Assembly: GCA_032358165.1 (NCBI GenBank)
Contig: JAALGY010000033.1
Coordinates: forward strand, 558,001 to 622,000
DNA length: 64,000 nucleotides
Origin: Diplosphaera chodatii
Lineage: Eukaryota; Chlorophyta; Trebouxiophyceae; Prasiolales; Stichococcaceae
Reading direction: 5' to 3'
In this document: one piece after another, positions 24,090 to 34,245 of the stretch
Position numbering within the stretch: the stretch's first letter is position 1
How the letters are laid out: every line of letters begins with the position of its first letter
Notes under the pieces: model-generated
Database searches by the model: none
The model's input: only the letters and a program-made list of their open reading frames with translations
What the model was told of the DNA's origin: nothing
Position numbers and translations under genes: made by a program

Positions 24090-26701
24090 ATGGACACGTG
24101 CGAGATCTCGATTCGATCAAAGATACCATCCGAGACTCTCAGCACGGTCCCCGCCCGCGCCCAGCAGACGCCTACCGACGGTCGCACGCCCCAGCACACA
24201 CTCTGTCGTCGGGCCCACGCCAGCACAGGCCTCGATAAGCCACACAGAGGCGCTGGGGACATGTGCACCGCCGCATTGGCCACCATGCAGGCAGCGGCGG
24301 CCTCGGCATCACAGCGTCCCTGGGACGGCGGCTCAGTCCGCGGCGGCAGCGCAGCCTCGGCGGCCCTGTTCGATCTCGACATCGAGGTGTGCTGCGGACC
24401 CGGCCATGAGCACGAAGCGGCCCTGCCTTCCTGATTCAAGCGTGATACGGTTCATATTCTGCTGCCCAGCTACGTATCAAACTCTTTCCTGCACTGCACA
24501 GACGGCTGACGGGGCTGCGGCCGGCTTGACGGAGCCGGTGGAGGTGCAGACGATCCTGCGCAGCCGGGCGGCGTCGCTGGCCAGTCCCGCCACGCGGGAC
24601 GCCGCTGTGGTAGGTTCCTTGAAAGTCGCTGAACTGTAAAGCTTCGGGCTGGGTGCCGGTGACCTGCAGCACCCGGCCGGGGCTCGCACCGCAGCGGCTC
24701 GTACCTGGTGCCTTGTTGCCGACGTGCGGCCTGTCGCCAGGGCTGCTGGCACACTGCAGCCCGACTGTGCTTTTCTCGTGACAGCTCAGCCGTGTGGCGG
24801 CTGTGGTGCTTCTGCGCCACAGCCCAAGGCTGAAGCTGCAGGTGCAAGCTCTTGTCGCTTGCAACAACTGCGCTTGGGGCAGTACACCAACAGATGCGAC
24901 GCCAGGCCGCCAGGATGCGGAGCTCTGCAGGGGTTCGATGCTGTGCGTCACATGTGCCCGTGGCCTTTCTGGGACCAGCTTGGCCCGCACTGCCACCGTA
25001 TGGCAGGTTGAGACCTCAAGAAGTGATCCATGGGCGTGCGGCGCTGCTCCATACGCTCGTTGCGCGCAGTGCATTCGAAATTACTGCAGTAATCGGTGTG
25101 AGCACCGTCAGCACCGAGCTTTGACTTGTGCCGATCGTGAAGGCAGCATCTTCGAGTTCTGTTCGCCGCTACGTAGCTTGTTACTTACAAGACATCGTTC
25201 GTCGCTAATTGATAGTTTTGGGGGCGGTCCGATCCGCGAGGAGGTTTGCACTGTTGTCAGGGCAGCTTCCCACCTGGTTGTCTTCGCAGCATGCAGCCCT
25301 GACCACTCCTTCTGTCCTGTGCAGCTGCTGGAGGACCTGCGGGCCTGCAAGGCAGCCGCGCTGCAGGAGCGTGGCCGCTGCGACGTGGATGTAGTGGCCG
25401 CCAAGCTGGCACGCAGGGGGTACAGCGTGGCAGTGCGCACAGCACATGGCGGCGGCCACGGCCAGGACTGCTTCCAGGTCGGTGACTGGCCTGTTCGAAG
25501 AAACCACATGCCACTTGGTCCTCATCTGAACATATTCGCATGACTGCTTCGCCACCATCCAAGCGGCTCAGCATGTCTGCCTTCACACATCCGCCACTGA
25601 TGTCCTCCTTTTATACTTTGTGCAGCACCTGCACCACGTGTTCCTGGTGGTGACGCCACCCGGCGGCGGGGCGCCCTGCATCGCGGACCCCACCTTTCGA
25701 TCCAATTTCCAGCTCAGCGACATGCACACCACGGCTGCCTACGCCGCTGCACTGCCGACCTGTGAGCGCCTGTCTCAGTTGCCGCTGTGTTCTGCATTGT
25801 GCTGCTCAGTCATGGGCGGCTCAAATGGTTGGACTGCACAGAAAAGGCCCATCCTCACTATGACTGCTTGATGCATGCAGCGGACGAGTTTGTGGGCAGC
25901 GAGGCGCGTGTGGCAGGACTGGTCAAGTTCCTGTGCGCCGAGATGGCAGCAGCTTTTGCGGCTGCTGGTCGCACCGTGCCGCCGTGGCGTGCAGAGGTGA
26001 CTATGCTCATGCTTTCTGCGCTTTACGACCACCAAAGGTATTTGTCGTTAATATAATGCACACGTCAGCCGAGGCAACTCTCCACCACATCATGCTGTAT
26101 CCTTGCTGGAACACTTGCATCAGCCTCTTGACCAGATGTTGCCATGTTCCTGCAGGCTGCCATGCTGAGCAAGTGGCTGCCTGCGCGCTACCGTGACGAG
26201 GTCATCCGCCCCGCCACCGGCAAAGCTGCCCAGTCCAAGCATGATGGCGGCGAGGCGTTCGACCTGTCAGCAGACAGCAGCATCGGCAGCAGCAGCAGCA
26301 GCGCGGACAGCGAGGCAGACGCCGCCCGCCTGGGCTCCAGCTGCTCGCCGATCTCCCCCCTGGAGCTTGGCGGCGGCGGCAGGATACAGAAGCTCCCGCC
26401 GGCGGCCGCCAACTCGGCGCAGCGCCCGCTGGCGGTGCAGACCGGCTTCGCGGTGCCGGCGGGCGCATCGCTGCTGTCCCGCGAGCTGGGCTCGGCGGCC
26501 CTGCTGCCGAAGGGGCCCATCGGCAAGGCGCCCCCGATGCGCCGGGTCGGCAGCAACAAAAGCGTGCGCTTTGCGGAGGGTGCGCTGGCGGCGACCGGCG
26601 CGGGCAGCCACCACGGGTGCCGCCAGCAAACCGGAGGCGGACGCAACGTCGACATGTTGCCAGCAATCCGCACCGTCAAGATGACGGGGCGCTGCCGCTG
26701 A
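24090..26701 (+). CDS. DUF506 (PDDEXK_6-like) family protein
   Basis: Six exons: 24090-24386, 24502-24609, 25325-25477, 25626-25761, 25881-25996 and 26156-26701. All phases close, giving 451 aa. The core matches plant DUF506 proteins: DVVAAKLARRGYSVAVR, HHVFLVV, CIADPTFRSNFQLSDMHTTA with YAAALPT, DEFVGSEARVAGLVKFLCAE and the family-specific VPPWR followed by MLSKWLP. The family is classed with the PD-(D/E)XK nuclease fold, but its activity is not established; some plant members respond to stress or act in root hair growth. The C-terminal 160 residues are low complexity (Ser, Ala, Gly) and contain VGSNKSVRFAEG, a short motif also seen in plant proteins of other types. The 715-nt third intron is long for this window and carries an open frame with clustered cysteines. 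Confidence 0.85.
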
Positions 26702-27496
26702 TTTGAGTGTGATGTCAGCACACAGCGCTTCCAGGCGGCAAATCCATCAGCAGCAGCTCGCTTACTGCACGCTCAAACAGCAGTTTAGACATCAGACACG
26801 TGGCTCGCCAGCCGGAGTGGGCACAGATGGCAGACAGCAGACGTAGATCGTTATGCAATACTTCATGCAAGTTCACGGAGCTTTCTGTAGCACTGGAGCA
26901 GCAGATCAGCGATTGTAGGAATGTGCAGATTGGGCGCATGCAATCCCATGCCTCCCGTGTGGCCGAACATACCATGCGATGGCAGGTGTTGGGGTTGCAT
27001 GCAGTTTTGGGGTTCGAGAACAGCTTCTGGGGGCTGAGCAGAGGCAGGCGCAAGTAGTCTAGATTCTGCGTGGCTGGCCAATAAGTTGGTGAGCTGCGAG
27101 CGCATTTTGGCACGTGTGTTCTTTCCTTTCGTGGGCTGGCAGGTCAGTAGCTAGCCACACCTTTCTCAGACAGAGAACAGCGCCAGCGATAGTGGTGAGC
27201 CTGGAACTGACCGTGTGAACCGTGAGGCAACTTGAAGATATGAGATCGGGAATGGTCGATGGTGACGATGACTGCCTGTTTTGGCGATGCTGCGTGCTTT
27301 GCGATATGCATGGATGGCCTCGAAGCTGAGGGCGCCTTGATGCTGTAGACAGTGAGATCGTGTAAAGGTCCGTTGGCACTTTCCCGCAACATATTGTCCG
27401 TCAAGCAGATCGCGCATACCCCTGGTCTTGCTCTAAATGCCAAATTGCACATGAGCTGTGTACTCACATCCACATGTGGGTAGCACATCCAACACA
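26702..27496. other. intergenic, no supported gene
   Basis: Convergent 3' flanks of the DUF506 gene (+) and the hypothetical gene (-). Noticeably lower GC than the coding DNA around it. A 132-codon minus-strand frame (26715-27113) has no recognisable motif and I do not call it. Probably UTRs and spacer. Confidence 0.4.
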
Positions 27497-28168
27497 TTAC
27501 TGTCCCCTGTATGCTTGACGCAGCTGGTGCCATGCGGCCACGGCAGACGCCTGCTGCTCGTTCCTGGCTGCATAGGGGTCTACTGTGGGAGGAGGCTTCG
27601 GCGCGTAGTACAGATCAATGTCCCAGGCGCATGCCCTTGCCCTGCGTTCGATCACCCGCTGCGGTGATGGGTCTGGACGTGCAAGGCAGACCTCGGCACC
27701 TGCGCCGCCGAAGTCATGGTCCCAGCCGCATGGCTGTGCAGCAGCAGAGCCGCCATCCGGCGAGCTGTCCCACGCCGCCCGGTTGTGCAGCACACAGTCG
27801 ATCTCGTGCTGCACCTGCGAGGCCTTGGCTGCCGTGCCACCCCAGACTGAGCTGGCAGCACTGCTGCCCGTGCCCGTGTGCCGCATGCTGTCACGCGCGA
27901 CTCTGAACGCCCAGTAGTGTGCCAGCGGCATGCCCATTGCCGGCGGAGGGTGGCGCCGCCGCTGCTGTTCCGGCCGAGGCTGTGCCACCCGCTTGGGTTG
28001 CGAGAGCTCGCTGAGCCTTGAATTCCGCCACACACGACTGCGTGAGGGTCGGTCACTGCCACCGCTGGCGCCGCCTCGGCTGCCGCCGCTGCCGGTGCGG
28101 CACAGGCCGCTCCTCGGTGCTCTCCGGTCACGCCCGGCTGAGGCTGGGCAGGGTTTCTGCCCAGGCAT
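27497..28168 (-). CDS. hypothetical protein, single exon (223 aa)
   Basis: One uninterrupted minus-strand frame from ATG 28168 to a stop at 27497. The N-terminal 80 residues are Arg/Ser/Gly-rich and could be an organelle transit peptide. The later part is less biased: MPLAHYWAFRVARDSMRHTG, VQHEIDCVLHNRAAWDS, then DIDLYYAPKPPPTVDPYA and AVAAWHQLRQAYRGQ. I do not recognise the family. The frame is longer and more protein-like than the overlapping alternatives, but in GC-rich DNA long frames arise by chance. An upstream exon ending near the acceptor at about 28200 is possible. Moderate to low confidence that it is real. Confidence 0.42.
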   Translation of the reverse strand: MPGQKPCPASAGRDRRAPRSGLCRTGSGGSRGGASGGSDRPSRSRVWRNSRLSELSQPKRVAQPRPEQQRRRHPPPAMGMPLAHYWAFRVARDSMRHTGTGSSAASSVWGGTAAKASQVQHEIDCVLHNRAAWDSSPDGGSAAAQPCGWDHDFGGAGAEVCLARPDPSPQRVIERRARACAWDIDLYYAPKPPPTVDPYAARNEQQASAVAAWHQLRQAYRGQ

Positions 28169-28637
28169 ATCAGGGGAGATGCAGCTGCCAGGCCTGTAGT
28201 ATTTCCGGAAGGCTCAGCTTGCACCTGAACGAAGTACATTGCAGTCTCTCCCCTTCTGGGTACCGATGGGAGCAGTATGGCAAGCAGCCCTGCCAGAACT
28301 GGCATGCGCCATTACACGCCGACCAGCCCGTGCCTGTCTGTAAAGCAGACATTGTACTGGCATGCCTGTAGAGTCTAAGGTTTCTCGCATGTCGGTGACC
28401 ACCCTGGTCAGTCGTGTTTTTTGCGCTGCATCGCCGTGTTGGCAGGTCACCAACGTCCAGTGCGGACACTAATTGGTCCTTCGGCCTAGGTTTGGTCGCG
28501 GACCTACAGGATGGCTAGCTGATGATTGCTTACACTACATGCCCCGTGATGTGCAACCATGCGCATCGACTGCACCAGTAGCCTCCAACGAAAGCAGGCA
28601 GTCGTTGGACCAGCCGACACCACAGAGATCTGGCACG
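28169..28637. other. divergent intergenic region
   Basis: Lies between the hypothetical minus-strand gene and the methyltransferase gene. Likely 5' leaders and promoters. Nothing specific recognised. Confidence 0.4.
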
Positions 28638-31067
28638 ATGTTGATGAAGCCAGCTTTGCAGGTCGCAGCTGCGTTCAGTGTTGTCGATCCCTCAGCAATG
28701 CAGGTGTTGCGTTGGCCTCGTCTGCTTGCCTGCAAACCAGTGTCAGGGCACTCTGGCATCAGAGCGGCGTCGCTGCGCCGTCAGCGGCTGACAGCGGCAG
28801 CATTCAGTGTGCAAACGCACCCTGCGGCGCACAGCTCGCCCAAGCGCCTCGACTGCCAGCACTTTGAGCAGTGCAGCGGGTGCACTGTTGATCAGGTCGA
28901 CGAGCCGCCCATCCTCGAGGAAGCCAGAGCCTTTGCCGCGCAGCTGGGGGTCCAGGAGTTTCCTTTCCATGTTGGCACGCCCCACGGCTGGCGCTGCCGT
29001 GCCCGGCTGGCTGTCCGAGGCAGGCGCGGGGACCCCGTCATAGGCCTGTTCCGGGCCGGCACCCATGACGCCATCGATGTGCCGCACTGCAGGTGGCCGC
29101 ATGTTCAGACCATGCAGAACAGATGTGTACAGTCAGTAGGCGCTTTCCAGTGCACCGTCTGTATTGCGTTCTGCCTGCAGCATCCAGCAGAACCATGAGG
29201 CGGAGTTGACTGATACATGGCTGCAGGGTGCACCATCCGAGAATCAATGAGGCGGTCGATGCAATCTGGTGTGCTCCTGATGCTTGTGTCACCACTATTA
29301 GTAACAAGACACGCTTGTGCGTAACACGGTGGATGGAAGGCCATGGTGCTGTCGATGAGCAGCACAACGTGTAAAACCAAAATGACCAAACGACGAATCT
29401 GTCGCCCATCACGCAGGAGCACTGTGCGGCGGCTGGGCATCACACCCTACAGCGAGCGCAGCGGCCGGGGCGAGCTGCGGTACCTGCAGCTCACGGCCGT
29501 CGGGACGCAGCCAGGCGCGCCAGCGGCTCAACACGATCCGCAGGCGTCAGTGCAGGTTCGTGCTGCTGCACACTGTTGGGGTGGCACACTGCAAGGACCT
29601 GCGTGTGCCACAGCGGACTACTTTGGCCGATGCATGGTGGCAGGTGGTGCTCGTGTGGAACTCGGAGGGCGGCGCGCGCAACGAGTCGCAGCCGCGGCTG
29701 CTGCAGCTGGCGACGCAGCTGTGGAGAGACCACGGCCCCGTGGCCGACGACGAGCCCGGGCTGCTGCACTCCGTCTGGGCAAACTTCCAGGTGCCTGACA
29801 GCGACCGCTTGATCGTCCATGTGCCATGCGCACGCAGGCAACGCGTCAAGCTGAGAGCAGTGCACTTGTGGCTGCACCTTGCAGGCAAGCCGCGGGAACA
29901 CGATCCTGGGCCCGGACTGGCACCTGCTGCACCCTCAGCAGGCGTCCCCAGAGCAGCGGCTCACCTACCAGGTGCTGGGGGGTGCTGCAACACTGTGTGC
30001 AACACCAGGCCTGAGGCGCAAATGCACAATTGGGCAAACAGCGCTGACACACCTGCACAAGTTCAAGGGACATTCAGGGAAGTCCGAGTCATGCAAGTGT
30101 GCGTACTGGTTGATGCTTTTGCACAGGTGTTTGGTGGCGCTGTGGCGGCCTTTGCCCCTGGCAGCTTCATGCAGGTCAACTACGACATGATGGATGCCGC
30201 GCTTGCTGCAATCCAGAGCTTCGTGCCGGACGGCAGTCGGGTGTGTTGTCAACTGACTCTGGCAGCTGGAATCAGCGCTGGGCATGGCCCGTACCTGGCA
30301 TTTGTCACAAATCACGAGCTGCAACACGCTGAAAATCGTTGCCGTGACACCACTGTTAATTGCGCCCTCAGGTGCTGGACCTTCATGCCGGCGTCGGCGT
30401 CATAGGTGAGAAACATGACTGGAACCGTGGCTAAACAGCTGGGGTTGCTGCTGAAGTGCCATTGTGCTGCGGTTGTTCAACCAAATATGTACCTACAGGC
30501 CTCTCGCTGGCGGCCACACGACGGTGCCGCTCGGTGCGTGCGGTGGAGGTAAACGGCCAGGGCCGGGCACCATTCGAGGCCGCGGCACAGCTGCTGTCCA
30601 GCAGCAGCAACACTGATTCTGCAGTAGACGGCAGCGCCAGCGGCAGCACTGACACAGCTGGCAGCTGGGGACAGCAGCAGACCAGCACGACAGCAGCAGC
30701 ACACCCCGGCACCATGCCCGCCAGCGGCAGCTGCACCTTTGAGTACACGGTCAGCACTGCTGCGGCCGCTGCCGCCGCTGGTGCACTGCGTGGCGCCGAT
30801 GTCATTACTGTCGACCCGCCACGCAAGGGGCTTGAGACAGAGCTGCTGCTGGCGCTGGCGAGAGAAGACGCCATGGCGGCCGCCGGCTGCACTGCACACA
30901 CGCTGGTGTACCTCAGCTGCGGCTTTGCGTCCTTCCAGCGGGATGTGAAAGCTTTGTTGGCAGGCGGCGCCTGGAGGCTTGAGGCGCTCCAGGGCTTTGA
31001 GTTCTTCCCGGGCACAAACAGCATCGAGAGCCTTGCTGTGTTCCGTCGTGTGTCATGTTATGTGTAG
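28638..31067 (+). CDS. TrmA/RumA-type (uracil-C5)-RNA methyltransferase with Fe-S motif, probably plastid
   Basis: Transfers a methyl group from SAM to C5 of a uracil in RNA (tRNA U54 or rRNA). About eight exons run from ATG 28638 to TAG at 31065-31067. The leader (MLMKPALQVAAAFSVVDPSA and on) looks like a plastid or mitochondrial transit peptide. Cysteines in LDCQHFEQCSGCTVD fit the C-x5-C-x2-C part of a RumA-type [4Fe-4S] site. Family blocks follow: VHHPRINEAVDA, RYLQLTAVG, VLVWNSEG, NTILGPDWH, FAPGSFMQVN, the SAM loop DLHAGVGVIGLSLA, VRAVEVNGQ, DPPRKGL and the nucleophile Cys in YLSCGFASFQRD. A Ser/Ala/Thr/Gln-rich insert of about 70 residues (near 30.57-30.78 kb) sits between the SAM-binding part and DPPRKGL. 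The target uridine cannot be read from sequence. Confidence 0.9.
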
Positions 31068-31482
31068 GAGGGCGTTAGTCCTTGAACCGAACTTGAGGAG
31101 CGAGCATGGTGAACACTATGAGCGAATAACCGTCAAGGCAAAGTGGGTCAGCTGATCGCACCGCCAGGCTTCCCGCCGTTGCATGTCGGTGTTCCTCCTG
31201 ATTTGCTTGCGTTGCACAAAGCCCATTACTGCCACATGCACAACAGCACACAAGGGCTTTTGCGTCCTCAGGCTGCTCGCAAGCGCGTCGACTGTGCACT
31301 CTCATCACTTGTCAGTATCACAGGACAGATTTGTTTTGCAGTGATCCCATCTTGCCCGGTAGAATTTGATAGAGGACGTCAGCCTGCTGCCGCTCGGTCT
31401 CTGTTGCACGTAGCATCGTGCTGCACCTGGTAATCTGCGAACAAACGACATGCATTAGGGCTGACTTCGGTCCTCCTCAGTC
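31068..31482. other. intergenic region between two + strand genes
   Basis: 3' flank of the methyltransferase gene and 5' flank of the TGD1-like gene. No coding signal recognised. Confidence 0.45.
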
Positions 31483-33713
31483 ATGCTGCGCGGTGCGGCA
31501 TTTGGGAGCTGCAACGTCAGGAACACAGGACCTTCTACTTGCTGCTTCCAGCAGCAAGCTCTGCAGACTGACAGGCCTTCCAGAGGCGCACAGCTCCCCA
31601 ACAGACGTGTTTGCAGTAGAGGCTGCTGGCGCGCACCGGTGCACTGCAGCGCAGCATGGCAGCGGCACACTGTGAGCCGTGCAGCAGAGACACGCCGGCC
31701 GCGGGTGGCAGCGTTCGCTGCTGCCAATCTGCAGCCGGGCCAGACGGCATCACCGGCAGACGGACAGGCAGACGACAACCCCATTGTTGCACGAGTGCGA
31801 GGTGCGGCGACATCCCCGGATTGAAGCACTTTGCTGCAGTGCGGGCAGCCAGCAATTGCTTACAACCACGGACGCTTGTGACGACGCAAATAACACGAGT
31901 CATTCATACATCGCGCAGGGTTTCTGGCCTGGCTGAACGGCAGCAAGCCGCCCAAGTGGCTATGGCGCAGCATCTCGGCGCTCATCCTGGGCGGCCAGGT
32001 CATGACGCGCATGCTGCAGGGTGCGACACCCGCCCGTCGCATTATCTGTTTGCCGAGCTGGCCAGCCAGGGCTGCACGTTCACGTGCAAGTCATTGGATC
32101 GGCATGATGAGCAACGCAGCCAGTGTTGGGTGTTTCGGGGTTGAACTCGAGATGAGCGTGGCGGTGTGCTGCAGGCAAGATCCACTGGCGCAACACGCGG
32201 GAGCAGCTGTCGCTGGTGGGGCCGCGCTCGCTGGGCGTCGCGCTGCTCACCGCCAGCTTCGTCGGCATGGTCTTCACCATCCAGGTGGGCACTGCATGCC
32301 TGGCATTGGCACTGTGAGTGACCGTCCGCAAAAGATCATACTGCTGTCCACTGCCTTATCGTGCACACAGATATGCATCAGCTCTCAAGTGGGCCCAGGC
32401 CACAAGCTGTACGCAAATGCTGGAGTTGTCTGTCCTTGATGATGCGTCCTCTGAATGATTGTACCACCTGTGCCCAGTTCGTGCGGGAGTTTGCGAAGCT
32501 GGGACTGACACGCTCCGTGGGGGGTGTGCTGGCGCTGGCGCTGTCCCGCGAGCTCACCCCCGTCGTCACCTGCATCATCCTGGCAGGTCGGCCCCCGGCG
32601 CACCTGGGCACCAACTTGATTTTCGTTTGGCAAATGCGAGGCAAAATCCGCCTGCCTGCTCGCAGCATCGGGCTCACTGTCAGGGCGCCAACAGCTGGCC
32701 TGCAAGGGTGTGGTGTACCCACTCTGTTTCTTGGCGAGGAGGAGAGTTATTGCCGCACCGCAGGCCGTGTGGGCAGCGCCTTTGCGGCGGAGCTGGGGAC
32801 GATGGCGGTGTCGGAGCAGACCGACTCGCTGCGGGTGCTGGGCTCGGACCCGGTGCGGGTTGCATTGCAGGCTCCTTTGAGTCTTAGTCCAGCATTTTAA
32901 ACATGTGGACATTGCCGCACAGCGTGACTGCCGTATGGCCTGCCTGTCACATATGCGTGCAAAGGCAATCCACAAAGACAGGTGGGCTCTGCGGTGCCGG
33001 CAGCAGGAAACATACTCTGTGCTGGTTTGCTGCAGGTCGACTACTTGGTGACGCCGCGGGTGGCGGCCTGCATGATCGCGGGTCCTGCGCTCAACGTGCT
33101 GTGCTTCACCATGGGTGCGGCTGCATCCTCCTTATCACTGGTCGCTAGTCTATGCGTAACAGAGTCGATGTTCAGCGTGCTGCATGCATAGTAACCTGAC
33201 CGCCTGCACCCTCTCAACCACGTGCAGGCATTGCTGCTAGCGTGACGCTGGCTCAGACGGTCTACGGCGTGCCAGCGAACGTCATACTGGACTCGGCGGC
33301 ACGTGCGGTGTCGACCTGGGACGTGGTCACCTCCATGATCAAGGCCTGGGTGTTTGGCGTCATCATCTCTGTGGTGAGCTGTCGGCGCTGTGTCAGCTCT
33401 GTGACTCGTTGACAGCCACCCCAGCATGCTGGGATCCGCCTGTGAAGGTCATTCCGCAACCAGCCGTCCTGTGCTGTGTCCCTGTCAGCATGTCGATACG
33501 TGCTGTGCTCGGCACCTTGCGCACTTCTGCTCTGCGCTGCATTTGAAGGTGAGCTGCGCCTGGGGCTTCACCACCACGGGGGGTGCAAAGGGCGTGGGCG
33601 AGTCCACGACCTCGGCGGTGGTGATCTCGCTGGTGCTGATCTTCATCGCGGACTTCTTCCTGTCCTTCCTGTTCTTCCAGGGCCAGGGCGATGCGCTGCG
33701 CCAGTGCATGTGA
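31483..33713 (+). CDS. TGD1: TGD1/MlaE-type ABC lipid transporter permease, plastid inner envelope
   Basis: Permease subunit of the TGD1-2-3 complex that moves ER-derived lipid into plastids. Eight exons: 31483-31801, 31919-32020, 32175-32284, 32478-32586, 32764-32852, 33036-33114, 33228-33373 and 33549-33713. All phases close, giving 372 aa. Exon 1 is a roughly 100-residue Ala/Arg/Ser-rich transit peptide. The permease domain shows [20 protein letters not shown], then [33 protein letters not shown] with [29 protein letters not shown], and [20 protein letters not shown] near the end. These are the standard MlaE/TGD1 landmarks, with hydrophobic spans between them. The partner subunits TGD2 and TGD3 are not in this window. 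Very secure. Confidence 0.95.
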
Positions 33714-34245
33714 TGGCACGACCGCCTCAGCCTCACAGAACAGCTGTGTGTCTCGGGCAACATGTGTGGTTTGGTGGTGGCGCTTACTATTGCTGTCGTT
33801 GCTCACCTTCGCAATGTAATGTGACATGGTGGTGCTGTAAGCACTGGTGACCTGCTGCGCGAAACACACCCAAGTGCTGTACGGCCCTCCAGAGTTTGCA
33901 ATGCCATGTCCACACTGACGCAGAGACCATCAGCAGCAGAGCAGCAAGAGTGGCAGGTCGAGCTGAAAACAAGAACTCCAACATCTTGTGCTTTGTCGAC
34001 ACATCAACTCATTGGTGCAACGATATCAGACGAGGTGTACGTCCGCAGTCGCTGCACGATAGCTATTTTGCTGAAGCAAGTTTCATGATGACTGGTGCTG
34101 CCGCTTTGGCGGACGCCTGCCGTCGGCAGCACCTTGCATACTGCCCGCCACATCCGATGTGTCCTGCATCCATGATGCCGATGCTGTCTGTGGGGCTGGC
34201 CATCGGCCACTGATGTCAACAGCATGTCAGGAGCCATGAGTCTCT
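33714..34245. other. intergenic, convergent 3' ends
   Basis: Lies between the 3' ends of the TGD1-like gene (+) and the KAR5/GEX1-like gene (-). No gene supported. Confidence 0.45.

Noticed and set aside
24794..25543. 250-codon plus-strand frame as a separate gene
   Set aside because: It overlaps a well-phased exon of the DUF506 gene and lacks its own recognisable family. Kept only as a finding about a possible extra exon.
26715..27113. 132-codon minus-strand frame as a gene
   Set aside because: Low-GC spacer with no motif, no splice partners and many Cys/Ser residues typical of noncoding translation here.
27652..28305. 217-codon minus-strand frame overlapping the hypothetical protein
   Set aside because: Composition is scrambled (Arg/Thr/Ser/His mix with no hydrophobic core) and the 27497-28168 frame is more protein-like. 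Only one of the two can be the coding frame.
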